A stretch of 64,000 bases of DNA from Albidovulum sp. (GTDB lineage: Bacteria > Pseudomonadota > Alphaproteobacteria > Rhodobacterales > Rhodobacteraceae). Position 1 is the first letter of the stretch. Every line of letters starts with the position of its first letter. This document shows positions 1 to 10,239 of this stretch, in pieces. Below the pieces are notes generated by a model. That model was not told the DNA's origin. It saw only the letters and a list, made by a program, of their open reading frames with translations, and ran no database searches. Location: the NCBI GenBank assembly GCA_028823855.1, contig JAPPFL010000007.1:1-64000 (forward strand). The letters run 5' to 3'. The position numbers and the translations under genes are program-made.

Positions 1-55
<55 letters not shown>

Positions 56-1038
56 TCGTACGCCATTTCCCTCAAATCGCGAACAATGTCAATCGGCAAA
101 AAATACTTGCCTACATCCATTTGGGCAATCGCTCGAGGCGCAAATCACTTATTCAGCCCTTATTTTACGGCGCCTCGAATTAATTTCTTCCCGGAGTCCG
201 GATTGCGGGAATCAACCGCGGCGTTACAAACGCTCTTGATGAGGGAAATTCCGATTCGCCGGCTTCGTCATCCTCGCAGGTGGGCATTCCGACACGACGG
301 GCACCGAAACCCTCTCCTCGAGGATATCGGCATGCTCTATTGGTTATTCGTCTGCCAAGCGCACGGAGGCGTTCTAGTACCCCCTACCCCCCTCGAGAAG
401 GCCTTGCGCAATCGGGCCGTCGTCAGCGAAATTGGCCACCTCGTCAGCCGTTGGAATTTCAATAGCCAATGGCGATTTCACGAAATTTTTTTCGCGGCAT
501 TTTGAGCTAGAATGCCTTTTCGGATTCGCCGGGCGGACGGTAAATGGAGTTAACTCGAGAGCGAGAATCCGGCTTAAAGGGTTGTACCATCCGCGTACGG
601 GAGAATCGCGATGAATCTGCGCTTGGAAGCCCTAATATTCATGACGATTTTCGGCAGGAAGCTGACGCGCCGCAAGATCGCCGGAATCCTCGACGCCTCT
701 AGCGAAGCGCAACCGTCCTTGAGCATCCGCGCGCAATCAGAGATCGCCCAGGATGGCGCGCTTCCGGAGGTGACGGCAGTGGCGCTGCCGCATCTGATTC
801 GTTGTCCTTTTGCGCTAAGCCCTATTTGGATTTGAACCGGCGCACAGGCTATATGCGGGGGCTCAAACCGACACTATTGTTCCATTAACGTATCTTTAAA
901 CTAATTCGAGATACATTTACGGAACACAAGCGTTCCAACCCGCTTGAAATCCGCGAGGATGTTTTATTAGTGAGGCATGGTCTCTACCTATGATCAATTT
1001 ATTGGAAAGAGCGATAGCGAATCCCGAAAACTGAAGCT
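56..1038. other. Gap without a recognisable gene
   Basis: Short open frames occur here, the longest 139 codons at 86-505. None has a convincing ribosome binding site, a protein-like composition or a family I recognise. No tRNA-like or repeat structure was seen. I read it as non-coding or eroded sequence downstream of the tRNA. Confidence 0.5.
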
Positions 1039-1340
1039 ATGCCCGTGAAGCCTTAAAGCTTCTTAGGCTGATGATCCGTAGTGCGCGCATCGAACGGGTC
1101 ATCACGAACGCCGATGTCGCCGAGCGCGCCGGGATTTCGCGCGGCCTCGCGCTCCGCATCGAGAAATGCGAAATGGGATCCGCCATCGGAGAGGCCTTCG
1201 AGGTGGCCGCCATCCTTGGGCTGTGCTTGTTCGAAGCCGAAACGACAACGCAGGCGCGCCATCTGCGAGGAAACCGCATTGACCGAAGTCGAACGCAACT
1301 TGTTCGGCTAGCGCTTCTATCTGAGTGACTATATCTTCGA
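1039..1340 (+). pseudogene. XRE/HipB-like helix-turn-helix regulator, frameshifted
   Basis: From about 1071 the frame reads like the small XRE regulators often paired with HipA-type toxins. It has a helix-turn-helix core (ADVAERAGISRG, then RIEK) followed by the family's AIGEAFEVAAILGLCLF stretch. The natural start appears to be the ATG at 1039 (MPVK), but one base is missing around codon 5. That shifts the reading into TAA, and the rest continues in another frame. A second shift is likely near 1260-1320, where the expected RLALL tail appears only out of register. No intact HipA partner follows. Family assignment is from the conserved core; calling it dead is directly supported by the frame break. 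Confidence 0.55.
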
Positions 1341-2459
1341 AGGCATGGCGGAGGACCTGCGGTGATGGAGACCCTATCGTGGCGGTAGCGGAAGCCGAAA
1401 CGACGGAGATATATCGTCCCCTAGCGACCGAGCGCCGAAAGAAGTTACGGTCTCGTTCCGCTCGACATGCAGAACGTTATCGCCGGTTTCCACCGGACGC
1501 CTCCGCTCGGCTTTAGAATCTTGAAGCTGCGCATGCGGTAGCGCGGGACTCCTGCAGAACGGTTCGGAATCGCCTATCCGGAAGACAACAAACGCTCCAT
1601 CCGCCGCGCCGAAGCGTTGTACGTTTCGATCGCGTGCGGGCCTAGGGGGCTCGCTGGCGTCGCTATGGTCAGCCGGATGGCGAGCATAGTTTCGATGCGG
1701 TTAACGAAGAAGGAGCACTATCGGGCGGTCCCGTTTCGGCCGCCGCTCGAATGGCCGAAGCCTGACAAAGCGGCGTCGTTGATATGTGCCAGGCGAAGGA
1801 CAGGCAAGGAATGTCAATTAAATGGGCGGGCCCGGCGAAACTTGCATTTTAGCGAAGGCTGCCGGTGCGACCGATCGAATCGGACCCTTTCCGCGAATCT
1901 CCAAACCGGCCGGCAGCGCGGTGAGTCGCCGCATGGAGAAACGGATTACAATTTGGCACCCGATCGCCCTGCTCGGCGCTTTCCAAGACAATGCTTGCAT
2001 TCGAAGGAGCGTACATGCACGTCGAAATTCTAAAAATTTTGGCTTTCAATCGTCCTTGAACTGCCTCGACAGGAGTCGGAATTCAATGCTGTTCGCATGG
2101 CAATTCCCAAATGCGATTCCACTGAGCGCAGTCGGGCGCGGTGGCGTTAGCCGGACATTTCACGATGACGGGAAGCTTGAAATCGGAGTTGCTTTCGCGG
2201 ATTCGCCTAGTGTCCCATTTGCCGGGACGACTCGACGTCACGGTTGGCTGGCTTTGAAGTTTCCCGCTGCCGGTTTCGATGCCGCAGCTGCAACCGGGGA
2301 CAGAACGGTATCGTTCAAATCAGAATCTGGCGAAGGGCAGCCATTTTTCGGTCGTTCCAATTCGGCATTGCCAGTTGAAGGGGTGTTGCGTATGGCGCGA
2401 TGCAGCCCTTAGGGTAAACGCGCTTCACTGATTTTTCGAATTCAAGGACAATTACGGAC
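1341..2459. other. Gap without a recognisable gene
   Basis: Several open frames of 60-196 codons cross this stretch (the longest 1822-2412, plus strand), but none resembles a known family and none has a good start context. The position behind a broken HipB-like gene would suit the remains of a toxin partner, but I found no HipA motif to support that. Confidence 0.45.
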
Positions 2460-3416
2460 ATGGCGACAACTTCGAACAGGCTTCCATTCCCGGTTCCAGA
2501 ACTCTGTTTTGGCACGGCCCCGCTTGGCAACGCTCCCTCGACCTACGGACATGGAGTTTCAATAGATGAAGCGCTCGCGACGATTCGAGCGATTTTCGAC
2601 GAGCAGGATTCATTCATAGATACTTCGCGAAATTACGGGAACGGCCTCAGCGAAGAACTGATCGGCGAAGTGGTGCGGGAACGGGGCGGGTTCCCCGAGC
2701 ATACGATCCTTTCCACCAAGATAGACAGGGACTTCGAAACTAGACATCTCGATGCCGCTCGCGCACGGCGATCACTGGAAATCAGCCTGACAAAGCTGGG
2801 CGTCGATCGAATAGACATCCTCCACCTGCACGACCCCGAACACTGCGCCGATCTCGACGAGATTGTCCGGAAGGGCGGTGCAATGGATGAATTGTTCAAG
2901 ATGAAGGATGAGGGCTTGGCGTCGGCCGTGGGCCTCGCTATGGGGAGCGTTCCGCTGATGTCCGAACTCCTCCCGCGCTGGGAGTTCGACGCATTGATCA
3001 ACCACAACCGCTGGACGCTTTTGAACCGCACGGCCGACCGGATGTACAGCGATGCGCACGATCGGGGAATCGCGATTCTCAACGCGGCCCCGTACGCTGG
3101 CGGAGTATTTGCCAAGGGTTCACACCGATCCAATAGGATTACCTACCAAGTCGTAACCGACGAAGCGATGAGTCCCGTTCGGCGGATAGAAGAGATTTGC
3201 GCCAGGCATGGCGTTCCGACCGGAGCCGTCGCCCTTCAGTTTTCCATACGGGACCCGCGCGTAGCTTCTACAATCGTCGGCGTTTCAAAACCGGAGCGCA
3301 TTTCGCAGTCCCGGGAATGGGCCGATTTGACTGTTCCGGATGCGTGCTGGAACGAGATTCTGGCCTTGCCGGTCGGCAATGACGACCCCGAAGCGGGCAG
3401 AGACATCAGGGCTTAG
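2460..3416 (+). CDS. Aldo/keto reductase (sugar dehydrogenase type)
   Basis: A 318-residue protein of normal aldo/keto reductase length. The NADPH-dependent TIM-barrel tetrad is visible: Asp54 and Tyr59 in FIDTSRNYG, Lys87 in STKID, and His124 in LHLHDPE. The LHLHDPE motif and N-terminal LCFGTAPLGN resemble the D-threo-aldose/L-fucose 1-dehydrogenase and pyridoxal dehydrogenase branch. That branch usually oxidises the anomeric carbon of a sugar to a lactone. The start is the ATG at 2460 with AAGGA about ten bases upstream. It converges on the dioxygenase-like gene and lies near a monosaccharide importer, so a catabolic sugar role is reasonable but inferred. No frame damage is seen. Confidence 0.88.
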   Translation: MATTSNRLPFPVPELCFGTAPLGNAPSTYGHGVSIDEALATIRAIFDEQDSFIDTSRNYGNGLSEELIGEVVRERGGFPEHTILSTKIDRDFETRHLDAARARRSLEISLTKLGVDRIDILHLHDPEHCADLDEIVRKGGAMDELFKMKDEGLASAVGLAMGSVPLMSELLPRWEFDALINHNRWTLLNRTADRMYSDAHDRGIAILNAAPYAGGVFAKGSHRSNRITYQVVTDEAMSPVRRIEEICARHGVPTGAVALQFSIRDPRVASTIVGVSKPERISQSREWADLTVPDACWNEILALPVGNDDPEAGRDIRA

Positions 3417-3634
3417 TCCGTTCGCCAGCCATCGAAGCCGCGCTTCCGCGGCGCGAAGGCCGGCGCCATTCCCAGTGCATCGGCTGGACGAAATTCGAGT
3501 GCCGGCGGGCCGGTTCCGTGTCGGCAAGCCAGGATACAGCTCTCCGTGAAGTACGGTTCCAGTCGCAGACCGAACCGGTGAATTGACAGCCGGTTCCCGC
3601 CGATGCTCGGCGCGGCGGCGAAATGGCCCCGATG

Positions 3635-4822
3635 CTAGAAAGTGCGCTTGCGTTCGTCTTGCTCGTTGACCGCGGCGGCGAACGCATCCGCCGTCCAACC
3701 CTCGGAAATCGCTTGCCGCATGATATCCTGCTGGCTCGGCGGCGCCATTCCCGACAAGGGGGAGTCCAGATCGAGATTGACCGGAAAGGGGTATCCCTCG
3801 GCGGTCGCGGCGACCACATTGTCAATTTGCCTGTGCGACAAGGCGCCGGACGCCTTCATTTCCGCTAGCAAGGGATAAACCTGCTTCGAGATGCGGCTGC
3901 GGTCGACAATCTCCGTTGACCTTCCATAGGCTGAACCGATTTGCATCAGATTGGCAATCCGTTGGATGTCGCTTGTGGTGTTGTCCCCGGCGGCATGGAA
4001 TGTAGCCGGGTTAAAGAACAGCAAGTCTCCCTTTTCGAGTGGCAACTGGACGAAGTGCTCCTCGAAATAGGCCCGGAATTCCGGACGAAGAACGGCAACA
4101 TAGCCTGCCGCATAGCTCTGCGAATAGGGCAGCATCTTGGTGGGGCCGGACTCGACCGGCATGTCGCAGTGGGCGATGGCGCCCTGCAGCGTCAATGCCG
4201 CCGACAACAAATGCTGAGAAGCCGGATAATCCTGCAGCACCTCGGCCGATTGGAAGCCCATGTGGTAGTCGCGATGGGCAGTTTGCGCCTTGCCGCCCGG
4301 TCGGACGACGTTGACCTGGGTGGTAATCTGATAGGCTGGGCCAAGCCATGATTCACAAACTCTGCGCAGGATCTCGCTGGAATTGTAGTGGACGTATAGT
4401 TCCGGAGCTCGCATGCAGAGTTTCTCATGCGCATTCCACATTCGGCTGTTTGCGCCCGCGGCGGCAAAGTGGTCTCCCCTTCCAGTACCGGCGGCCTCTT
4501 CTTCATCGATGATCGCCGTCAGATGTTCCGTAACTGCATCGATCAGCGACAGGTCGGCGTAACCTTCCTTGATCGCCACGATTCCCGGACCCGACCGAAA
4601 TGATCTGTTCATCTCGGCCATTACCGCGCGCGCGTCGTCTTCGTCGGAAAACAGCTTGTCGAGCGCGCGGCCGTCGTATACCGGAAGGTTCCCGGTGATT
4701 TCGGCTGCCGACGGGTAATGCTCGAGCAGGGTTTCTCGCTCTGCATGGCGGGCGAATTCGGCGATGTCGCAATCGCCGTCTTGAACCCAGACGGCTTCAA
4801 GCGAGACTTCTTGATCCAGCAT
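3635..4822 (-). CDS. Phytanoyl-CoA dioxygenase (PhyH) family protein
   Basis: A 395-residue cytosolic protein with the double-stranded beta-helix signature of Fe(II)/2-oxoglutarate dioxygenases. The HxD pair is His183-Asp185 in TAHRDYHMG, the distal His is His276 in NPATFHAAGDN, and Arg288 (IQRIA) suits 2-oxoglutarate binding. The long N-terminal part (1-130) is typical of bacterial PhyH-like proteins of unknown substrate. The start is supported by GGGAGGTG seven bases before the ATG. It is transcribed in the same direction as the FG-GAP protein and sugar transporter genes, 265 bases downstream of them. A shared transcript is possible but unproven. The substrate cannot be read from sequence. 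Confidence 0.85.
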   Translation of the reverse strand: MLDQEVSLEAVWVQDGDCDIAEFARHAERETLLEHYPSAAEITGNLPVYDGRALDKLFSDEDDARAVMAEMNRSFRSGPGIVAIKEGYADLSLIDAVTEHLTAIIDEEEAAGTGRGDHFAAAGANSRMWNAHEKLCMRAPELYVHYNSSEILRRVCESWLGPAYQITTQVNVVRPGGKAQTAHRDYHMGFQSAEVLQDYPASQHLLSAALTLQGAIAHCDMPVESGPTKMLPYSQSYAAGYVAVLRPEFRAYFEEHFVQLPLEKGDLLFFNPATFHAAGDNTTSDIQRIANLMQIGSAYGRSTEIVDRSRISKQVYPLLAEMKASGALSHRQIDNVVAATAEGYPFPVNLDLDSPLSGMAPPSQQDIMRQAISEGWTADAFAAAVNEQDERKRTF

Positions 4823-5087
4823 TCAACACCTCCCATTTGCACGTTCAGTTCAGAAAGTCGAACTACATTACATCAAAAACAGAGCAGGTTGCATCAGAAA
4901 ATCTTCAGGGCCGATGCATTCAATCGCATCCCCTTCAATGGCGCATTTCCGTCGCCCCGGCTTGGATTACCGAAATCGACCTGAACTTCGATGGAAAGAC
5001 AGCCGCCATTCCGTTCGGGTCACGCTGTTACGCAGACGACGGAACCCGCAACCTGGCACCAGGACAGAGCGAATGAATTTAGCCCGG

Positions 5088-6668
5088 CTATTCCAAGCCA
5101 GTTGCCTCTTCGACCGGTTTCAAGCGTACGCCGTCTCGCCAGATCACGTAGTGCCGACCTGCCGGCAAATCGATCCATTCGCTGGTTGCGCCATCCGGCC
5201 ACATCACCCGCAATCGGACACTTGCCCGCCGCCCGAGACCGAAATGTTCATATCCCGCCTGGCCACCGGCGTGCCCGCCTCCGACCTGGATTTCGCGGAA
5301 CTTGTTCAGGCTATCGGCTGCAATCTCGATTTTGGCTCCTACGGCATTCACGTTTCCGGATTGCTGTCGAAGGCGAACTTTAAGCCAGTTCCCGGTTTCC
5401 AGACTCTCATTCTCATAGACGACTAGCGCCGCCCGGCGCTGCACGACAACGAGGTCGAGCAACCCGTCACGGTTCAGGTCCGCCAGCGCTCCGCCGCGTC
5501 CGCGCTCGGTCGATGCAACGCCGGCAACGAAGCCAACTTCAACAAAATTACCGTCGGGAAGCTGCATGAGCAGGTTGTCCGGATCGCGCATTGCCGCGTC
5601 GGCCATCTGGTTGACGTTGCCTTTCGCGATAAAAAGATCGTCCAACCCGTCGTTGTCGACATCGCCGAACTGAACGTGCCAACCCGTGCTCGGTCGGCCT
5701 TCGTCGCCGAAATGCGGGACGTGCGCTGTCGTTCCCCTCTCGTAGGCAATCGACCTGAACGCCGCGCTCCCGGCCCGCGCGTCGCGAGTAAACAGCTTCT
5801 GGTCGGCCATGCTCGTCACGGCAATCTCGGGAAGCGCGTCACCAGTTATGTCGCGGGATGCGATTCCCATCCCCCACAGTTTCTGGGTCTGCCATCCGTC
5901 CTTCAACGAATATTCCCTCAGCGCGGGAGAGATTCGAAACAACTGCTCGCGCCCGTCCCGGACATAGTAGTGTCGATCGTTGCTGATCCACAGATCCTGC
6001 CGTCCGCTCCCGCTCCAATCCGTGAAAAGCATTGACAGAGCGCAGTAGCCCGGCCCGATCGGTTCGGTCGGTTGGTAGCCGCGCTCCGCGGGCCTCAGCA
6101 GTTGATGAAGGTCGCATGTTTCGAATGGACCATCCGGATCACCGCGATCGACATAGTTGCCGACGGCCAATGTAGGCCAATCCTCGCCCTGTTCCCAGGT
6201 GGCTGAGAACGCCGTCGTCCACGCATCGCCGGCGTCGATTCCCCACGAGTCTTCAACCCGCCGGAATCGGCAATCGCCAAATCCGCGGAAAACCGCATTT
6301 CCCCCGACCCTCAGAACGAAGAGATCGAGAATTCCATCTCCGTCAATGTCCAGCGGGTAGGCGCCCGTGACGCCGGTGAGCGCCAGTTCCCTATCTTCTG
6401 AAGCCTCGAACGCGAGAGAAGATTCGGGCTGGCGCGTCGTGTTTCGGAACAGCGCTGCCGGGTTTGCGCCGCCCGCGACATAGAGGTCGGGAAAACCATC
6501 CGCATCGCAATCGAGCAGCGCGAGGCCGCCGCCCACGAAGTGCTCCCAGCCCCCGTCATAGGTGTGATCCAGAGAAATGCGGCCAGTCAGGTTCGTGAAT
6601 GCCGGCTCCGCCGTCCCCTGGATCGCGATAACCGTCGCAAGTGAAATGAGAGCAATGCACCTACGCAT
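5088..6668 (-). CDS. Secreted FG-GAP/VCBS repeat protein with ASPIC/UnbV domain (CRTAC1-like)
   Basis: About 526 residues. An N-terminal signal peptide ([18 protein letters not shown]) is followed by at least five FG-GAP-type calcium-binding loops: [46 protein letters not shown] and [12 protein letters not shown]. The C-terminal ASPIC/UnbV module ([22 protein letters not shown]) completes the family pattern. Such proteins form extracellular beta-propellers used in binding or adhesion; no enzyme activity is implied. I start at the ATG 6668. A TTG twelve bases earlier is an alternative. Either start overlaps the stop of the upstream ABC ATPase gene, which suggests translational coupling. That makes it an unusual extra member of a sugar import operon. 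Confidence 0.87.
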   Translation of the reverse strand: MRRCIALISLATVIAIQGTAEPAFTNLTGRISLDHTYDGGWEHFVGGGLALLDCDADGFPDLYVAGGANPAALFRNTTRQPESSLAFEASEDRELALTGVTGAYPLDIDGDGILDLFVLRVGGNAVFRGFGDCRFRRVEDSWGIDAGDAWTTAFSATWEQGEDWPTLAVGNYVDRGDPDGPFETCDLHQLLRPAERGYQPTEPIGPGYCALSMLFTDWSGSGRQDLWISNDRHYYVRDGREQLFRISPALREYSLKDGWQTQKLWGMGIASRDITGDALPEIAVTSMADQKLFTRDARAGSAAFRSIAYERGTTAHVPHFGDEGRPSTGWHVQFGDVDNDGLDDLFIAKGNVNQMADAAMRDPDNLLMQLPDGNFVEVGFVAGVASTERGRGGALADLNRDGLLDLVVVQRRAALVVYENESLETGNWLKVRLRQQSGNVNAVGAKIEIAADSLNKFREIQVGGGHAGGQAGYEHFGLGRRASVRLRVMWPDGATSEWIDLPAGRHYVIWRDGVRLKPVEEATGLE

Positions 6669-7437
6669 TCTCGTCGGCAAGTATTCCCGGCGCGTAGGAA
6701 CCGTCAGGTCGCTTGCCCAATATGATCATCTGCAGGACTTCGTCCTTGTCGGTCTCTTCGGTCGAACCCGTCCACACATGGCGGCCGTTCTTCATGACCG
6801 AGATCCTGTCCGAAAGGTCAAATACGTCATGGAGATCGTGCGAGATCATGACGAGGGCGATGCCTTCGCGCTTCAATGCGCGGATCAGGTCGGCGACCAT
6901 CTGGGTTTCCTGGGGACCGAGGGCGGCCGTAGGCTCGTCCATGATGATGATTCGGGCGTTGAACTGCAGAGCCCTGGCAATGGCGACGGATTGTCGCTGA
7001 CCGCCGGAAAGGTTGCGAACCGGGTCATGAAACTTGCTGAATGCGGGATTCAAGCGCCGCATAACCTGAATCGCGGCGTGCTCCATCGCCGCTTCGTCAA
7101 GGGCGCGCCAAGGCGTCAGAATCTCGCGACCGAAGAAGATATTGGCGGCAGTGTCGAGATTGTCGGCCAGGGCCAGGGTCTGGTAGATCGTTTCGATTCC
7201 CAGATCCTTGGCATCGATCGGATTGCTAATCTGCGCCGGCTTTCTGTCGACGAAAATCTCGCCTGCATCCATGGAATATGCGCCCGAGAGCATCTTGATG
7301 AATGTAGACTTTCCGGCTCCGTTGTGGCCGAGCAGGCCGACAACCTCTCCAGGATACATGTCCAGGCTCATGTCATCGACGGCATGAATCCCGCCAAAGC
7401 GCTTGTAGACGTTTTTCATTTCCACGATGGGTTCCAT
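6661..7437 (-). CDS. Monosaccharide ABC transporter, single-domain ATPase (FrcA/XylG-like)
   Basis: A 258-residue ATPase of a CUT2-type sugar importer. Visible motifs are Walker A GHNGAGKS (37-44), Q-loop Gln86, signature LSGGQ (143-147), Walker B IIIMDEP (163-169) and switch His200. Most CUT2 ATPases carry two fused ATPase domains. This one has one, as in FrcA-type systems, so two copies presumably dimerise under the permease. The substrate is likely ribose, xylose, fructose or a similar sugar, and cannot be fixed further. The permease gene lies 11 bases upstream, and the FG-GAP gene overlaps its 3' end. Confidence 0.92.
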   Translation of the reverse strand: MEPIVEMKNVYKRFGGIHAVDDMSLDMYPGEVVGLLGHNGAGKSTFIKMLSGAYSMDAGEIFVDRKPAQISNPIDAKDLGIETIYQTLALADNLDTAANIFFGREILTPWRALDEAAMEHAAIQVMRRLNPAFSKFHDPVRNLSGGQRQSVAIARALQFNARIIIMDEPTAALGPQETQMVADLIRALKREGIALVMISHDLHDVFDLSDRISVMKNGRHVWTGSTEETDKDEVLQMIILGKRPDGSYAPGILADENA

Positions 7438-7448
7438 GACCTTGCTCC

Positions 7449-8672
7449 CTATCGGCGACGTTTCTGGTAGATGACATCGAACCAGACCGCGAATATCAGC
7501 ACGCCCGCCATGATCATCTGCTGCGGAGCACTCTGCACGCCAAGCAGGACCATGCCGTTCTGAAGGCTCTGCATCAGCACCGCTCCGATAAGCGCTCCCA
7601 GTATCGTTCCGATCCCGCCAGAAAGCGATGTGCCTCCAATTACCGCGGCGGCGATGACTTGCAGTTCAAGGAGTTGCCCAATGGACAGCGGCGCCGCGTT
7701 GAGGCGCGCAGTCGAGATCACCGCACCGATCGCAGTCAGGCCGCCTATCAGCATGAAACTCAAGATGACAACATGCCTGGTGTTGATGCCGGACAACTCG
7801 GCTGCTTCGGGATTGCCGCCAAATCCATAAATGTACCTGCCGAAACGGGTCATGTTGGCGATGTATATCATTACGCACACGACGATGATCGTGATCAGAA
7901 CAGGAGCCGGAATTCCCCGGCCAATCTCGCTCCTCGGCAGGTCATAGGAGTTCATCGTCCAGACGAAGGCCGCAATCAGTACTGCGCTGATTGCGAGAAT
8001 GGCAACTTCAACCGCAATCGGCTTGACCTCGAAATCTAGCGACATGCGCCGGCGGCGTTTCCAGAAAGATATCGCTACCAGGCAGACAAATCCCACCACC
8101 CCGACAATCCAGCTATACGTTTCGCCGATGAATCCGCTTCCGTAATCGCTGTAGGTCGTATCGAGCGGCGTGACCGTACGGCCCTGCGTGAACAGCCAGC
8201 CCGCTCCGCGCCAGAACATCAATCCGCCAAGGGTTACGACGAACGCCGGAATGGTGAAAGCGGCGATGAGCCATCCCTGGAGCGCTCCCGCCAGGCAGCC
8301 AACGATAACCATCAGCAGTATGGACAGCCACCAGGTGTGAGTTCCCTCGAGCGGAAGCAGCTCGGTCTGGGCAAACCCGCCCAGAATTCCCAGAAAGGCG
8401 AGCAGCGAACCAACCGACAAATCGATGTTTCGCGACACGATGATAAGTACCATGCCGGTTGCCAGCAGTGCAGTCACGCTGGTCTGGACGGAGAGATTCC
8501 ACAAATTTCGCGGAGACAGGAAGAGACCGCCCGAAAAAACGTCGAAGAACAGCCAGATGCAGATTACGGCCCCGAGCATCGCTATCAGGCGGGTATCTAG
8601 CTGGAGCGTGTTCGCTAGTGCCTGGTACCGGGCACCGAAGCTCTTTCGGTCCGCTTTGCCGGAATGTTCCAA
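7449..8672 (-). CDS. Monosaccharide ABC transporter permease (XylH/FrcC-like)
   Basis: A polytopic inner-membrane protein of the BPD_transp_2 family with about ten hydrophobic segments. It has the family motifs [16 protein letters not shown] near the N-terminal third and [11 protein letters not shown] near the C-terminus. It forms the channel of the sugar importer with the ATPase just downstream. The frame stays open up to a TTG at 8750, but no ribosome binding site is seen there. The TTG at 8672 has a perfect GAGGAGG five bases upstream and leaves room for a promoter before the divergent binding-protein gene. I prefer 8672, with 8750 as the alternative. No ATG is available in this frame near the N-terminus. 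Confidence 0.88.
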   Translation of the reverse strand: MEHSGKADRKSFGARYQALANTLQLDTRLIAMLGAVICIWLFFDVFSGGLFLSPRNLWNLSVQTSVTALLATGMVLIIVSRNIDLSVGSLLAFLGILGGFAQTELLPLEGTHTWWLSILLMVIVGCLAGALQGWLIAAFTIPAFVVTLGGLMFWRGAGWLFTQGRTVTPLDTTYSDYGSGFIGETYSWIVGVVGFVCLVAISFWKRRRRMSLDFEVKPIAVEVAILAISAVLIAAFVWTMNSYDLPRSEIGRGIPAPVLITIIVVCVMIYIANMTRFGRYIYGFGGNPEAAELSGINTRHVVILSFMLIGGLTAIGAVISTARLNAAPLSIGQLLELQVIAAAVIGGTSLSGGIGTILGALIGAVLMQSLQNGMVLLGVQSAPQQMIMAGVLIFAVWFDVIYQKRRR

Positions 8673-8821
8673 TGCAGCCTCCTCAGCCAAAACCCTGTCA
8701 ATCGATTCGAGTTGCGCAAAAAGATTGAAACCGCTTTGCTTCTGTGTCAAGTTTCATGTGTTCTTGTCGAGGCTCTGGCGGCCTTTTCGAGAAAACTTTC
8801 ATATTCCGAAGGAGAAAGAGA

Positions 8822-9862
8822 ATGAGGAATAGTAGATTTAAGGGCCTTGTGGCTCTCTCGTCTGCTCTTGCGCTTGCGGGCGGCGTCGCTGCGACATCGG
8901 CTCAGGCCGATGTTACGGTCGGCGTAAGCTGGTATAAGTTTGCCGACGAGAGATGGGCGATCGACGAGGCGGGCATCAAGTCGGTGCTCGAGGAGGCGGG
9001 TGCCAAGTACATTTCTGCCGATGCGAATTTCTCGCCCGAGAAATCCGTCGCCGACATCGAAAACCTGATTACTCGAGGTGCCGACGTGCTGATTGTCATG
9101 TCCGGCGTGGCCGATGCTGTTGGCCCTGTTGTCATGCGCGCGCTGGACGAGGGCGTTCCGGTTGTTGGCTACGATCAGCTGATCGAGGTGCCGGGCGCGT
9201 TCTATGTTTCCTTCGATGCAAGGTCGGTCGGCAAGCAGTTGGCGGCAGGAATGCTGGAAGTTGCTCCTGCCGGCAACTATGCCATCATCAAAGGCGACGA
9301 CGGCGACCCGAATACGCACCAGATGTTTGCCGCCTACCAGGAGGTCATGCAACCGAAATACGATTCCGGTGAAATCACCGTGGTCGGCGAACAATTCGTC
9401 GACAGCTGGAGGCCGGAACTTGCCAAGGACACAATTGAACAAATCCTCACCGCCAACGAAAACAACGTCGATGCCGTAATGGTGATGAATGACGGCATGG
9501 CAAGCGGTGTTGCGGAAGCACTCGCAGAACAGGGGCTGGAGGTGCCGATGTCCGGACAGGACGGCGCCCCGGGCGCACTGAACCGCATCGCGCGCGGCCA
9601 GCAGACTTTCACGATCTGGAAGAACGCCTATGAACTCGGCCGGGCCGCAGCGACTGTTGCGCTGTCCCTGGCGAGTGGCGAAGAGGTTGAAGGCAAGGGG
9701 ATGTTCAGCGGCGGACCCCAGGGCGTTGAACTCGATGCCATCTTGCTCCCGGTCGACCGGATTGACCGGAATAATCTCGACAAAACGATCGATATCGGAT
9801 GGGCCACCCAAGAGCGCGTCTGTGCCGGCGTGACCGAAAACCCGCCCGCCGTTTGCGAGTAA
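8822..9862 (+). CDS. Periplasmic sugar-binding protein (XylF-like)
   Basis: A 346-residue type-I periplasmic binding protein. A Sec signal peptide (residues 1-30, ending AQA) precedes VTVGVSWYKFADERW, a start shared with D-xylose binding proteins. VMVMNDGMASG and SGQDGAPGALNRI in the second lobe match the ligand-hinge region. The C-terminus carries two cysteines (RVCAGV...AVCE) that could form a disulfide. The ATG at 8822 has AAGGAG seven bases upstream. The open frame extends further upstream but would destroy the signal peptide. It is divergent from the permease and ATPase genes, so the receptor can be expressed at a different level from the membrane parts. Confidence 0.92.
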   Translation: MRNSRFKGLVALSSALALAGGVAATSAQADVTVGVSWYKFADERWAIDEAGIKSVLEEAGAKYISADANFSPEKSVADIENLITRGADVLIVMSGVADAVGPVVMRALDEGVPVVGYDQLIEVPGAFYVSFDARSVGKQLAAGMLEVAPAGNYAIIKGDDGDPNTHQMFAAYQEVMQPKYDSGEITVVGEQFVDSWRPELAKDTIEQILTANENNVDAVMVMNDGMASGVAEALAEQGLEVPMSGQDGAPGALNRIARGQQTFTIWKNAYELGRAAATVALSLASGEEVEGKGMFSGGPQGVELDAILLPVDRIDRNNLDKTIDIGWATQERVCAGVTENPPAVCE

Positions 9863-9891
9863 TCTCTCCGATTGGCGAGAGACAGAAACTG

Positions 9892-9919
9892 GCGCCACCG
9901 CCGCAGCGGTGGCGCTTTT
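9892..9919 (+). terminator. Rho-independent terminator after the sugar-binding protein gene
   Basis: A perfect ten-base inverted repeat, GCGCCACCGC and GCGGTGGCGC, with a four-base loop is followed at once by TTTT. It lies 30 bases past the stop codon. It is GC-rich with a short U-tract, as expected for an intrinsic terminator. Confidence 0.85.
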
Positions 9920-10239
9920 CATTTGCGCACTGAGCCTACCAGTGTAATTCGGGATTTTGGCCTGTCCCGATCCGGAGTCCGGTTTTACTGCGGGCGCCGA
10001 GGTGCCGGCATGACCGATTGCAGAGTGCCGGGCCCGGTCGGTTCCCTGTAATCGTACAATCCCGCCTCGAGAGACGCCCCGGCATTGCGTCCGACCGCCA
10101 CATCCTACATAGCCGATTGCTAGGGCAATGAATGAGGAGAGCTCAGCGTGGCGACCGCCAGTCGACAAACCCCTTTTTGACAGCGTATTGTCAGGTGAAT
10201 CCCATTGACGCGGGTTTCACTTCTTGAAGGCTCGACACC
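9920..10239. other. Intergenic stretch before the di-heme peroxidase gene
   Basis: I see no gene or conserved structure here. It should contain the promoter of the downstream peroxidase gene, but no confident -35/-10 pair could be picked. Confidence 0.5.

Noticed and set aside
1822-2412. 196-codon plus-strand frame before the aldo/keto reductase
   Set aside because: No ribosome binding site, no recognisable domain, patchy composition and a minus-strand competitor; more likely a chance frame in eroded DNA.
3437-3452. Hairpin GCCGCG-CTTC-CGCGGC after the aldo/keto reductase gene
   Set aside because: The stem is only six pairs and has no U-tract; not enough to call a terminator between the convergent genes.
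8747-10168. 473-codon open frame on the minus strand
   Set aside because: It is antisense to the clearly real sugar-binding protein gene, and its translation shows no family features.
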